A stretch of 64,000 nucleotides of DNA from Microglena sp. YARC (taxonomy: Eukaryota; Chlorophyta; Chlorophyceae; Chlamydomonadales; Chlamydomonadaceae), in contig CM039465.1 in assembly GCA_022414725.1 (NCBI GenBank), positions 38,966,380 to 39,030,379 of the forward strand, written 5' to 3'. Position numbers and translations under genes: made by a program. Within the stretch, counting starts at the first letter, position 1; each line of letters begins with the position of its first letter. A model generated the notes under the pieces. That model did no database searches, was not told where the DNA came from, and saw nothing but the letters and a program-made list of their open reading frames with translations. Below, piece by piece: positions 40,901 to 54,798 of this stretch.

Positions 40901-43900
40901 GCCTCGTAATATGGCACACTATTTATGTATGTATTTATTTATGTATTTATTTATTTATTTCAGAGTGGCATGCAACCTCACGCCTCGTAATATGGCACAC
41001 TATTTATGTATGTATTTATTTATGTATTTATTTATTTCAGAGTGGCATGCAACCTCACGCCTCGTAATATGGCACACTATTTATGTATGTATTTATTTAT
41101 GTATTTATTTATTTATTTCAGAGTGGCATGCAACCTCACGCCTCGTAATATGGCACACTATTTATGTATGTATTTATTTATGTATTTATTTATTTATTTC
41201 AGAGTGGCATGCAACCTCACGCCTCGTAATATGGCACACTATTTATGTATGTATTTATTTATGTATTTATTTATTTCAGAGTGGCATGCAACCTCACGCC
41301 TCGTAATATGGCACACTATTTATGTATGTATTTATTTATGTATTTATTTATTTATTTCAGAGTGGCATGCAACCTCACGCCTCGTAATATGGCACACTAT
41401 TTATGTATGTATTTATTTATGTATTTATTTATTTCAGAGTGGCATGCAACCTCACGCCTCGTAATATGGCACACTATTTATGTATGTATTTATTTATGTA
41501 TTTATTTATTTATTTCAGAGTGGCATGCAACCTCACGCCTCGTAATATGGCACACTATTTATGTATGTATTTATTTATGTATTTATTTATTTCAGAGTGG
41601 CATGCAACCTCACGCCTCGTAATATGGCACACTATTTATGTATGTATTTATTTATGTATTTATTTATTTATTTCAGAGTGGCATGCAACCTCACGCCTCG
41701 TAATATGGCACACTATTTATGTATGTATTTATTTATGTATTTATTTATTTATTTCAGAGTGGCATGCAACCTCACGCCTCGTAATATGGCACACTATTTA
41801 TGTATGTATTTATTTATGTATTTATTTATTTATTTCAGAGTGGCATGCAACCTCACGCCTCGTAATATGCACACTATTTATGTATGTATTTATTTATGTA
41901 TTTATTTATTTCAGAGTGGCATGCAACCTCACGCCTCGTAATATGGCACACTATTTATGTATATATTTATTTATGTATTTATTTATTTATTTCAGAGTGG
42001 CATGCAACCTCACGCCTCGTAATATGGCACACTATTTATGTATGTATTTATTTATGTATTTATTTATTTATTTCAGAGTGGCATGCAACCTCACGCCTCG
42101 TAATATGGCACACTATTTATGTATGTATTTATTTATGTATTTATTTATTTATTTCAGAGTGGCATGCAACCTCACGCCTCGTAATATGGCACACTATTTA
42201 TGTATGTATTTATTTATGTATTTATTTATTTATTTCAGAGTGGCATGCAACCTCACGCCTCGTAATATGGCACACTATTTATGTATGTATTTATTTATGT
42301 ATTTATTTATTTATTTCAGAGTGGCATGCAACCTCACGCCTCGTAATATGGCACACTATTTATGTATGTATTTATTTATGTATTTATTTATTTATTTCAG
42401 AGTGGCATGCAACCTCACGCCTCGTAATATGGCACACTATTTATGTATGTATTTATTTATGTATTTATTTATTTATTTCAGAGTGGCATGCAACCTCACG
42501 CCTCGTAATATGGCACACTATTTATGTATGTATTTATTTATGTATTTATTTATTTCAGAGTGGCATGCAACCTCACGCCTCGTAATATGGCACACTATTT
42601 ATGTATGTATTTATTTATGTATTTATTTATTTTCAGAGTGGCATGCAACCTCACGCCTCGTAATATGGCACACTATTTATGTATGTATTTATTTATGTAT
42701 TATTTATTTATTTCAGAGTGGCATGCAACCTCACGCCTCGTAATATGGCACACTATTTATGTATGTATTTATTTATGTATTTATTTATTTTTCAGAGTGG
42801 CATGCAACCTCACGCCTCGTAATATGGCACACTATTTATGTATGTATTTATTTATGTATTTATTTATTTATTTCAGAGTGGCATGCAACCTCACGCCTCG
42901 TAATATGGCACACTATTTATGTATGTATTTATTTATGTATTTATTTATTTATTTCAGAGTGGCATGCAACCTCACGCCTCGTAATATGGCACACTATTTA
43001 TGTATGTATTTATTTATGTATTTATTTATTTCAGAGTGGCATGCAACCTCACGCCTCGTAATATGGCACACTATTTATGTATATATTTATTTATGTATTT
43101 ATTTATTTATTTCAGAGTGGCATGCAACCTCACGCCTCGTAATATGGCACACTATTTATGTATGTATTTATTTATGTATTTTTATTTATTTCAGAGTGGC
43201 ATGCAACCTCACGCCTCGTAATATGGCACACTATTTATGTATGTATTTATTTATGTATTTATTTATTTATTTCAGAGTGGCATGCAACCTCACGCCTCGT
43301 AATATGGCACACTATTTATGTATGTATTTATTTATGTATTTATTTATTTATTTCAGAGTGGCATGCAACCTCACGCCTCGTAATATGGCACACTATTTAT
43401 GTATGTATTTATTTATGTATTTATTTATTTATTTCAGAGTGGCATGCAACCTCACGCCTCGTAATATGCACACTATTTATGTATGTATTTATTTATGTAT
43501 TTATTTATTTCAGAGTGGCATGCAACCTCACGCCTCGTAATATGGCACACTATTTATGTATGTATTTATTTATGTATTTATTTATTTATTTCAGAGTGGC
43601 ATGCAACCTCACGCCTCGTAATATGGCACACTATTTATGTATGTATTTATTTATGTATTTATTTATTATTATTTCAGAGTGGCATGCAACCTCACGCCTC
43701 GTAATATGGCACACTATTTATGTATGTATTTATTTATGTATTTATTTTATTTATTTCAGAGTGGCATGCAACCTCACGCCTCGTAATATGGCACACTATT
43801 TATGTATGTATTTATTTATGTATTATTTATTTATTTCAGAGTGGCATGCAACCTCACGCCTCGTAAATATGGCACACTATTTATGTATGTATTTATTTAT

Positions 43901-46900
43901 GTATTTATTTATTTATTTCAGAGTGGCATGCAACCTCACGCCTCGTAATATGGCACCACTATTTATGTATGTATTTATTTATGTATTTATTTATTTATTT
44001 CAGAGTGGCATGCAACCTCACGCCTCGTAATATGGCACACTATTTATGTATGTATTATTTATGTATTTATTTATTTATTTTCAGAGGTGGCATGCAACCT
44101 CACGCCTCGTAATATGGCACACTATTTATGTATGTATTTATTTATGTATTTATTTATTTATTTCAGAGTGGCATGCAACCTCACGCCTCGTAATATGGCA
44201 CACTATTTATGTATGTATTTATTTATGTATTTATTTATTTATTTCAGAGTGGCATGCAACCTCACGCCTCGTAATATGGCACACTATTTATGTATGTATT
44301 TATTTATGTATTTATATTATTTATTTCAGAGTGGCATGCAACCTCACGCCTCGTAATATGGCACACTATTTATGTATGTATTTATTTATGTATTTATTTA
44401 TTTTATTTCAGAGTGGCATGCAACCTCACGCCTCGTAATATGGCACACTATTTATGTATATTTATTTATGTATTTATTTATTTATTTCAGAGTGGCATGC
44501 AACCTCACGCCTCGTAATATGGCACACTATTTATGTATGTATTTATTTATGTATTTATTTATTTATTTCAGAGTGGCATGCAACCTCACGCCTCGTAATA
44601 TGGCACACTATTTATGTATGTATTTATTTATGTATTTATTTATTTCAGAGTGGCATGCAACCTCACGCCTCGTAATATGGCACACTATTTATGTATGTAT
44701 TTATTTATGTATTTATTTATTTATTTCAGAGTGGCATGCAACCTCACGCCTCGTAATATGGCACACTATTTATGTATGTATTTATTTATGTATTTATTTA
44801 TTTATTTATTTCAGAGTGGCATGCAACCTCACGCCTCGTAATATGGCACACTATTTATGTATATTTATTTATGTATTTATTTATTTCAGAGTGGCATGCA
44901 ACCTCACGCCTCGTAATATGGCACACTATTTATGTATGTATTTATTTATGTATTTATTTATTTATTTCAGAGTGGCATGCAACCTCACGCCTCGTAATAT
45001 GGCACACTATTTATGTATGTATTTATTTATGTATTTATTTATTTCAGAGTGGCATGCAACCTCACGCCTCGTAATATGGCACACTATTTATGTATGTAAT
45101 TATTTATGTATTTATTTATTTATTTCAGAGTGGCATGCAACCTCACGCCTCGTAATATGGCACACTATTTATGTATATATTTATTTATGTATTTATTTAT
45201 TTCAGAGTGGCATGCAACCTCACGCCTCGTAATATGGCACACTATTTATGTATATATTTATTTATGTATTTATTTATTTATTTCAGAGTGGCATGCAACC
45301 TCACGCCTCGTAATATGCACACTATTTATGTATGTATTTATTTATGTATTTATTATTTATTTCAGAGTGGCATGCAACCTCACGCCTCGTAATATGGCAC
45401 ACTATTTATGTATGTATTTATTTATGTATTTATTTATTTATTTCAGAGTGGCATGCAACCTCACGCCTCGTAATATGGCACACTATTTATGTATGTATTT
45501 ATTTATGTATTTATTTATTTATTTCAGAGTGGCATGCAACCTCACGCCTCGTAATATGGCACACTATTTATGTATGTATTTATTTATGTATTTATTTATT
45601 TTATTTCAGAGTGGCATGCAACCTCACGCCTCGTAATATGGCACACTATTTATGTATGTATTTATTTATGTATTTATTTATTTATTTCAGAGTGGCATGC
45701 AACCTCACGCCTCGTAATATGGCACACTATTTATGTATGTATTTATTTATGTATTTATTTATTTATTTCAGAAGTGGCATGCAACCTCACGCCTCGTAAT
45801 ATGGCACACTATTTATGTATATTATTTATGTATTATTTATTTATTTCAGAGTGGCATGCAACCTCACGCCTCGTAATATGGCACACTATTTATGTATGTA
45901 TTTATTTATGTATTTATTTATTTTTTCAGAGTGGCATGCAACCTCACGCCTCGTAATATGGCACACTATTTATGTATGTATTTATTTATGTATTATTTAT
46001 TTTTATTTCAGAGTGCATGCAACCTCACGCCTCGTAATATGGCACACTATTATGTATGTATTTATTTATGTATTTATTATTTCAGAGTGGCATGCAACCT
46101 CACGCCTCGTAATATGGCACACTATTTATGTATGTATTTATTTATGTATTTATTTATTTATTTCAGAGTGGCATGCAACCTCACGCCTCGTAATATGGCA
46201 CACTATTTATTGTATGTATTTATTTATGTATTTATTTATTTCAGAGTGGCATGCAACCTCACGCCTCGTAATATGGCACACTATTTATGTTATGTATTTA
46301 TTTATGTATTTATTTATTTATTTCAGATGGCATGCAACCTCACGCCTCGTAATATGACACACTATTTATGTATGTATTTATTTATGTATTTATTTATTAT
46401 ATTTCAGAGTGGCATGCAACCTCACGCCTCGTAATATGGCACACTATTTATGTATGTATTTATTTATGTATTTATTTATTTATTTCAGAGTGGCATGCAA
46501 CCTCACGCTCGTAAATATGGCACACTATTTATGTATGTTATTTATTTATGTATTTTTATTTATTTCAGAGTGGCATGCAACCTCACGCCTCGTAATATGG
46601 CACCACTATTTATGTATGTTATTTTATTTTATGTTATTTATTTATTTATTTCAGAGTGGCATGCAACCTCACGCCTCGTAATATGGCACACTATTTATGT
46701 ATGTATTTATTATGTATTTATTTAATTTCAGAGTGGCATGCAACCTCACGCCTCGTAATATGGCACAATATTTATGTATGTATTTATTTATGTATTTATT
46801 TATTTATATCAGAGTGCAATGCATGCAACCTCACGCCTCGTAATATGGCACACTATTATGTATATTTATTTATGTATTATTTCATTTTATGTATCTTGTA

Positions 46901-49900
46901 TTTATTTATTATCAGAGTGGCATGCAACCTCACGCCTCGTAATATGGCACACTATTTATGTATGTATTTATTTATTATTTATTATATTTCACTTCAGTAT
47001 TTATTATGTAGAGTGGCAACCTCACGCCTCGTAATATGGCACTATTTATGTATGTATTTTTAAGTATTTATGTATTTATGTATTTATTTATGTTTTATTT
47101 ATTTATTCAGAGTGGCATGCAACCTCACGCCTCGTAATATGGCACACTATTTATGTATATATTTATTTATGTATTTATATATTTATTTCAGAGTGGCATG
47201 CAACCTCACGCCTCGTAATATGGCACAACTATTTATGTATGTATTTATTTATGTATTTATTTATTTATTTCAGAGTGGCATGCAACCTCACGCCTCGTAA
47301 TATTGGCACACTATTTATGTATGTATTTATTTATGTATTTATTTATTTATTCAGGAGTGGCATGCAACCCCACGCCTCGTAATATGGCACACTATTTATG
47401 TACTATTTATTTATGTATTTATTTATTTATTCAGAGTGGCATGCAAACCTCACGCCTCGTAATATGGCACACTATTTATGTATGTATTTATTTATGTATT
47501 TATTTATTTATTATATTTCAGAGTGGCATGCAACCTCACGCCTCGTAATATGGCACACTATTTATGTATGTATTTATTTATGTATTTATTTATTTATTTA
47601 TTTCAGAGTGGCATGCAACCTTCACGCCTCGTAATATGGCACACTGATTTAATGTATGTGTATTATGTATTATATTTATGTATTTAATTTATTTCAGAGT
47701 GGCATGCAACTCACGCCTCGTAATATGGCACCACTATTTATGTATGTATTTATTTATGTATTTATTTATTTTCAGAGTGGCATGCAACCTCACGCTCGTA
47801 ATATGGCACACTATTTATGTATGTATTTATTTATGTATTTATTTATTTTAATTTTCAGAGTGGCATGCAAAACCTCACGCCTCGTAATATGGCACACTAT
47901 TTATTGTATGTATTTATTTATGTATTTATTTATTTCAGAGTGGCATGCAACCTCACGCCTCGTAATTATGGCACACTATTATGTATGTATTTATTTATGT
48001 ATTTATTGTATTTATTTCAGAGTGGCATGCAACTCAGCCGCCTCGTATATGCACACTATTTATATATATTTATTTGTTGTATGTATTTATTTATGTATTT
48101 ATTGGCACCACTATTTATGTATGTATTGTATTTATTATTGGTATTATTTCAGAGTGGCATTGCAATCCTCACGCCTCCCCTCCCTTACTTCGTAATATGG
48201 CCCCCCAAAAAAAAAAAACAACTATTTTATGTATAATTTATTTATGTATTTATTTATTCATGAGTGGCATTTGCACGCTTCCCACGGGGCCCCCTCGTTT
48301 AGAGTTATTGCACCTATTTATGTATTGTATTATTTATGATATTTATTATTTATTTCAGGATGTGGCGCCTCAGCGCCTCGTAATATGGCACACTATTTAT
48401 GTATGTATTTATTTATGTATTCTATTTATTGACTTCTCCATGCCAAAGCCTTAATTATTCGAGTATATTTATTTCAGAGAAAGTGGCATGCAACTCACGC
48501 CTACGTAATATGGCACACTATTTATGTATGTATTTATTTATGTATTTATTTATTTTTAAGAGTGGCATGCAACCTCACGCTTCGTATATGGCACACTATT
48601 TATGTATGTATTTATTTATGTTTTATTGGTGGCATGCAATTCACGCTCAATATGGCGCAGAGTTTATTCACTTAGAGTGGGCATTGCAACCTCACGCCTC
48701 GATAATATGGCACACTATTTATGTATAGTATTTATTTATTGTATTTATTTATTTTTTATTGTATTTATTTATTTTTTCGGATAGAGTGGGAGAAGAGTAA
48801 TGAAGTGCATGGCAACCTCACGCGCTCGTAATTGGCACCCCCGCCACTATTTGATGTATGTATTTATTTATGTATTATTTATTTCAGGTGGCATGCAAGT
48901 CTACGGCTCGTAATATGGCAACCATATTTATGTATGTATTTTATCTAGTTTTATATGAAAGCATGCAACTCACGGTAATATGCACCACAATTGTACTTCA
49001 GGGTGCATGCAACCTCAGCCCTCGTAAAATGGCAACTATTTATGTATATTTATTCCAATATTTATGGGTGGCCAACCTACGCCCGTAGTATGGCTTTTTA
49101 TGCTATGTATTTTTTTCGTTTTTATTTGGCCCATGTCAACACACCGTGCCCTCATCGTAATATGGACAAAAAAATTTATATCGTATTGCCCCTACTTTAT
49201 GTTTTAGTTCCATTTATTTCAGAGTGGCATGCAACCTCACGCCTCTAATATGGCACACTATTTATGTATGTATCTTTATTTTTTTTATGTATCTTATTTA
49301 TTCAGAAGTGGCATGGCAAACCACGCCTCGTAATTATGGCCCACTATATTTTTTTTTTTTTCCCCCCCCCCCCCCCCCGTATGTATTGTATTTATGTATT
49401 ATTTATTAATTCAAGTTGGCAGTGCGCAACTCAAAAATATTTGGGGGGCGCCTGTAATTATGGCACACTGTTTGGCCTGTAGGTATTTATTTATGTATGT
49501 CTTTTCTATTTTTATTTCAGGCGGTATAAGTGCAAATGCAACCTCACGGCCTAACTATATCCATGGCACGAGCAGTACTTTGTGTACTAATCGTACTCTT
49601 ACCTAGTACTTATTTATTTTATTTATTTATTTAATTTCGGAAGTGGCATGCAACCTCACGCCTCGTAATATGGCCCCCCCCCCCCCCCCCACACTAATTT
49701 ATGTACGTTTGGTATTTACATTTATTATGTATTTATATATTTATTCTTTATTTCAGGTGCATGCAACCTCACGCCTCGTAATAATGGCAACCACTAATTT
49801 ATGTTCATTTATCTTATGTATTTAATTTATTAATTTAGGAGTGGCGATTGCCAAACTCACCCCTCGTAATATGGCCACACTATTTTATGCTATCGTAATT

Positions 49901-52330
49901 TATGTATTTATTTTATTTATTTTCAGAACAGTGGCATGCAAACCCTCACGCCTCGTTAATATGGCACACTATTTATGTTAATGTATTTATTTATGTATTT
50001 ATTTATTTTCAGTCTGGGCATAACCTCACGCTCGTAATATGGCCCCACTATTTATGTATAGTATTTATTTTATAACTATGTATTATATTTATTTCAGAGT
50101 GGACATGCAACCATCACGCCTCCGTATTATATGAGCACACTCTTAAATTCTATGTATTGTATTATTATTCATTTATTTTATTATTTTCAGGAGTGGCATG
50201 CAAACCTCACCGCTAGTTATATGGCCACACTAATTTATGTATGTATTAATATGTATTTATTTATTTATTTCAGAGTGCATGCAACCTCACGCCTCGTAAT
50301 ATGGCACACTATTTATGTATATTATTTATTACTGTATTTATTTATTTCAGAGTGGCATGCAAACCTCAACGCCTCGTAATATGGCACCACTATTTATGTA
50401 CAATGTATTTATTTATGTATTTATAATTTTATTTATTTATTTATTTCGGCAGAGTGGCATGCAACCTTCACCCGCCTTGCGAGTATGGCCCACACTATTT
50501 ATGTATGTTATTTTATTTATGTATTATTTTCTCTCCCAGGGGTGCATGAACTCACGCTCGTAATAGTGGCACACAATTTATGTATGTGTTCTTTATGTAT
50601 TTATTATTTCGGTGAGAGCTCTCATATGGCAATGCAACATGCAACCTCACGCTTCTTATGGCACACTATTTAGGGTATACATTATTTATTTATATTATAT
50701 TTATTTCAGGTGGCATGTGGCAACCTCCGCCTCACGATTTGATGTATGATATTATTATGTATTTATTTAATTTTAGGTGTATTGCAAGCCTTCACGACCT
50801 TAGTAAAGTGGACACTATTCAGACACGTAGACATGTAATATGTAGTTTATTTATGTAGCGTATTTATTTACTTTCAGCGCCAGTGGCATGCAACCTCACG
50901 CCTGACGTTATAATATGGCTGAACTATTTATGTAATTTATTTATTTAATTTATTTTTTCAGAGTGGCATAATGCAAACACCTCACGCCTCGTAAATGGAT
51001 ATGGCACCACTGGTTCTTATTTATTATGTATTATGTATTTATTTATTTATTTCAGTGGCATGCAACCTCACGCTCAAACCACCACGCAAAGTAATATGGC
51101 CCAACCTATTTTATGTAATTTTATTTCATGGTATTCTTTTTTTACTTCAGGGTCGGCCATGCAACTAACGCCTCGTAAGGCCACACTAATGATCTTTATT
51201 ATATGTCATATTCACTCTCTCTCCAAGACTATAGTGGCAATTGTATGGGCACACCTATTTTATTTAATGTTATTTAATTTATTTCAACCCCCAAAGAGTG
51301 GCATGCAACCTCACGCCTCGTATATAAGGCACATCTATTTATGTATGTACTTTATTATTAATGTTTTTATTCTACCCTTCACGCACACCCCCAACAGTAG
51401 GTGAGCATGGCAACTCACGCCTCGTCAATATCGGCACACTTTTAATAAATATTATTTACTTCAGTACCGGATATAGGCATATCACGCCTTAAATCTTATG
51501 TTCAGGTACCTCTCTTTACATTCCCAAGAAGCCACCCAAACAGGTGGCAATGCAAACATCACGGCCTCGGTGATAATTGGCACAGCTATGTATGGTATAC
51601 ACTTGTATTTATTTGTAATTTATTTACGTTCAGAAGTTGGCATGCACGACCAAGACTCGCTAGATATGGCACTATTTGTATTATTTCTATTTATTGTATT
51701 TAATTAATTTTTTAGAAGTCCGGTATGCGAACCTCAACGCCTACGTAATATGAGCGACACGATTTATGTATGTATTAGTTACGTACTTTATTATACTTCA
51801 GCCAAGTGATGCCAAACTCACGCCTACGTAACTATGCCACACCCAGTCTTATGTAAGTACTTTCATCTATAGTATTATTCACTTTCCAGCAAGTGGCATA
51901 CCGGACCTCCGCTCGAATACTGGCCACTATTTTATGTATTGTATTTTATAATGATGATATTGTATTTATTTATTTCAGAAGTGGAGAATGCCAAACTGTT
52001 TCTTCCGTCCTCCCAAAACGAGGGCCCCCTAACAACAATCGCACCCCCATAACTATTGGCCCACACTATTATGTACTGTCCATACTACTATTATTCGTTT
52101 TATTTATATTCAGCAACCCAAGTGCATGCCCACAGCCTACACGCACTATAGTCAATTGGGCGACACTGATTTATGTATGAATTTATTTATGTATTATTTA
52201 TTTATTCAGGAGGAGGCATTGCAAACGTCTAGCCTCGTTAAGTGTTATGGGCACACATTAATGTATTATATTTAATTTATGATTTATTTATTTCAGAGTG
52301 GCATGCAACCATTCACGCTCGTATATATCG
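31920..52330. repeat. Giant 77/81-bp satellite array, about 250 units
   Basis: The unit contains TTTATTTATTTCAG, AGTGGCATGCAACCTCACG, CCTCGTAATATGGCACAC and TATTTATGTATGTATTT. The 77- and 81-bp forms differ by one ATTT. The first two units are diverged, units from about 33 to 45.5 kb are nearly identical, and from about 45.6 kb indels rise steadily to the gap. Because 81 is divisible by three and two frames lack stops, long spurious frames appear (up to 855 codons). The array ends at the assembly gap, so its true length is unknown. Confidence 0.97.
45600..52330. other. Low-quality part of the satellite array
   Basis: Single-base insertions and deletions rise from occasional to several per unit, with homopolymer bursts such as a C run at 49361-49378. 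Units remain recognisable to the gap edge. This looks like uncorrected long-read or gap-fill sequence rather than biological divergence, because changes are mostly indels and do not recur between units. Confidence 0.6.
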
Positions 52331-53330
52331 NNNNNNNNNNNNNNNNNNNNNNNNNNNNNNNNNNNNNNNNNNNNNNNNNNNNNNNNNNNNNNNNNNNNNN
52401 NNNNNNNNNNNNNNNNNNNNNNNNNNNNNNNNNNNNNNNNNNNNNNNNNNNNNNNNNNNNNNNNNNNNNNNNNNNNNNNNNNNNNNNNNNNNNNNNNNNN
52501 NNNNNNNNNNNNNNNNNNNNNNNNNNNNNNNNNNNNNNNNNNNNNNNNNNNNNNNNNNNNNNNNNNNNNNNNNNNNNNNNNNNNNNNNNNNNNNNNNNNN
52601 NNNNNNNNNNNNNNNNNNNNNNNNNNNNNNNNNNNNNNNNNNNNNNNNNNNNNNNNNNNNNNNNNNNNNNNNNNNNNNNNNNNNNNNNNNNNNNNNNNNN
52701 NNNNNNNNNNNNNNNNNNNNNNNNNNNNNNNNNNNNNNNNNNNNNNNNNNNNNNNNNNNNNNNNNNNNNNNNNNNNNNNNNNNNNNNNNNNNNNNNNNNN
52801 NNNNNNNNNNNNNNNNNNNNNNNNNNNNNNNNNNNNNNNNNNNNNNNNNNNNNNNNNNNNNNNNNNNNNNNNNNNNNNNNNNNNNNNNNNNNNNNNNNNN
52901 NNNNNNNNNNNNNNNNNNNNNNNNNNNNNNNNNNNNNNNNNNNNNNNNNNNNNNNNNNNNNNNNNNNNNNNNNNNNNNNNNNNNNNNNNNNNNNNNNNNN
53001 NNNNNNNNNNNNNNNNNNNNNNNNNNNNNNNNNNNNNNNNNNNNNNNNNNNNNNNNNNNNNNNNNNNNNNNNNNNNNNNNNNNNNNNNNNNNNNNNNNNN
53101 NNNNNNNNNNNNNNNNNNNNNNNNNNNNNNNNNNNNNNNNNNNNNNNNNNNNNNNNNNNNNNNNNNNNNNNNNNNNNNNNNNNNNNNNNNNNNNNNNNNN
53201 NNNNNNNNNNNNNNNNNNNNNNNNNNNNNNNNNNNNNNNNNNNNNNNNNNNNNNNNNNNNNNNNNNNNNNNNNNNNNNNNNNNNNNNNNNNNNNNNNNNN
53301 NNNNNNNNNNNNNNNNNNNNNNNNNNNNNN
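52331..53330. other. Assembly gap (1000 N)
   Basis: Exactly 1000 N, a placeholder length. Left flank is satellite, right flank is GGGGTT-rich DNA; the two are unrelated. Confidence 0.99.
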
Positions 53331-53480
53331 GGTGTGGGGGTTGGGGTTGGGGGTTTGGGGGTTGGGGTTGGGGGTTGGGATGGTGGGATTGGGGTTGGGT
53401 TGTGTTGGGGTTGGTTTTGGTTTGGTTTGGTTTGGGTAATGGGTTTTTCGGGTTTGGTTTGGTTTTTCGGTTTGGGTGGG
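53331..53480. repeat. GGGGTTGGGGTTTGG G-rich repeat
   Basis: Irregular GGGGTTGGG and GGTTTGG units, all G-rich on the plus strand, with strong G-quadruplex potential. Starts at the gap edge. Confidence 0.9.
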
Positions 53481-54229
53481 GGTGGAGTGAGCGGTGATGA
53501 GTGGGAATGGACGGGTAAGGGGTCGGGGGGTTTGGTGGGCGTGACCCGCTCCCCCCTTGTGACTGTGACGCATTGGCGCTCCCCTTTGCCAGTCTACATC
53601 ATAGACGCCGTGCGTTATGAAGTGCAAGGCTATCCATTAGTTGATGATTATGAGCCAATTTGCAACTCCTTACAGTATGCTTCAGATCTTTGTTGTTAAT
53701 AGCGACTCTAGAATCCTTAATTGATGCCTCTTATCAGATTTTGAATCTTCAGCCGCTCTCCTGGCTCAGATTTGATGTTTATAGCACTTTTGGGAATCTT
53801 AGAGTCTGACTCAGATTGGATGTCTTTATACGCACTTTCCATCTTAGTTGATGTTTATAGCACTTTGAATCCTCTGAGTGTTGCACTGTTTTTAGCACTT
53901 TGAACTTCTTAAGTCTGCTTAGGTTATGTTACAGCAGCCAATTTGAATCCTTACTTGACTGTTTAGGGGCAATTTGAATCTTACAGTGAGAGGATTTAGG
54001 ATGCAGGCATATTCAGCCCTGGATGATTCAGCGCACTTGGCAGTAGGAGTCTTCGTTACTTGCTCTCCGCGCACCGCCTCTCACAGTTTCTGACAAATCT
54101 ATGAAATTCTCCCAGAATTGTCGAAATTCTTAAAATGACAGGCTTAATCTGAGGTAAAAACTACCACAACTACCACCTGTTTCGAAAAATTCAAATCCAA
54201 AGCTTCCGAAAATTATCAATGCACAAGTC
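53481..54229. other. No gene seen; degenerate short repeats
   Basis: Scattered GTTTATAGCACTTTGAATC-like words (53770-53960) with indels. No exon with paired splice sites was found. Confidence 0.5.
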
Positions 54230-54234
54230 TTATG

Positions 54235-54440
54235 CAGCGTTTGCGCAGGCTAGCGCGGAATATTGGCGGAGTGTGTTGGAACGGAATGAAAGGTGGCAAC
54301 GATGGGCTGACAAACGAGTTAGTTCACGACTGTTGGCTGACGTGTTTGGGGCTCCATTTTTTGTTTTTTTCACATCGGACGACAAACATGGGTAAACATG
54401 GGGGCCTTCGCGCCCTTTGAAGAGGGGGCTCCGCAAAACT
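54235..54440. mobile_element. Family F element, copy 3
   Basis: TATGCAGCGTTTGCGCAGGC, ATTGGCGGAGTGTGTTGG, GACTGTTGGCTGACGTG and GGGCTCCGC occur in the order of the 21566 copy, with several indels. Confidence 0.7.
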
Positions 54441-54681
54441 ATAAAACACATTGGCACACATTCAAAAACATATAAATCAAACACACACACAACAACATTC
54501 AAACACAAAAATATTCTAACACACAAATCATGTCAGGACCCAGGTCACAATATAATATAATCTATAATACAAGTTCATATATATATAATTTTAATTTGAA
54601 ATATTCGAAACAGCACAACACACATATTCAGACAAAGGAAATATTCAAACACACATAATATTCCAAAAACGACACATAAAC

Positions 54682-54798
54682 CTACCGGGACTTGAGTTTT
54701 ACTACATGCATCTCTTGGAACTTCCTGACTGGAGGCGTTTGTTTGGAGGCAACATGTTTCCGAACTGCTTTTCCCCCTCCATATTGAAAACCAAGGCC
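54682..54798 (-). CDS. Terminal exon of an unidentified minus-strand gene
   Basis: A strong acceptor (TTTATCTTTCACAG on the minus strand) is followed by 38 codons and TAG at 54682-54684: GLGFQYGGGKAVRKHVA, then a lysine-rich end MHVVKLKSR. The basic composition is typical of nucleic-acid-binding or organellar proteins, but no family is recognised. Upstream exons should lie to the right; I could not connect any. Confidence 0.5.
   Translation of the reverse strand, partial: GLGFQYGGGKAVRKHVASKQTPPVRKFQEMHVVKLKSR

Noticed and set aside
32023..47687. Many long plus-strand ORFs (up to 855 codons) with repeated hydrophobic peptides
   Set aside because: They are the two open frames of the 81-bp satellite unit. 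Overlapping frames of equal length and frame swaps at 77-bp units show they are not selected for coding.
31920..52330. CRISPR array
   Set aside because: Units are head-to-tail with no unique spacers, the whole unit is conserved, and the DNA is eukaryotic.
52242..53699. ORFs of 386-485 codons crossing the gap
   Set aside because: Most of their length is N; the flanks are unrelated.
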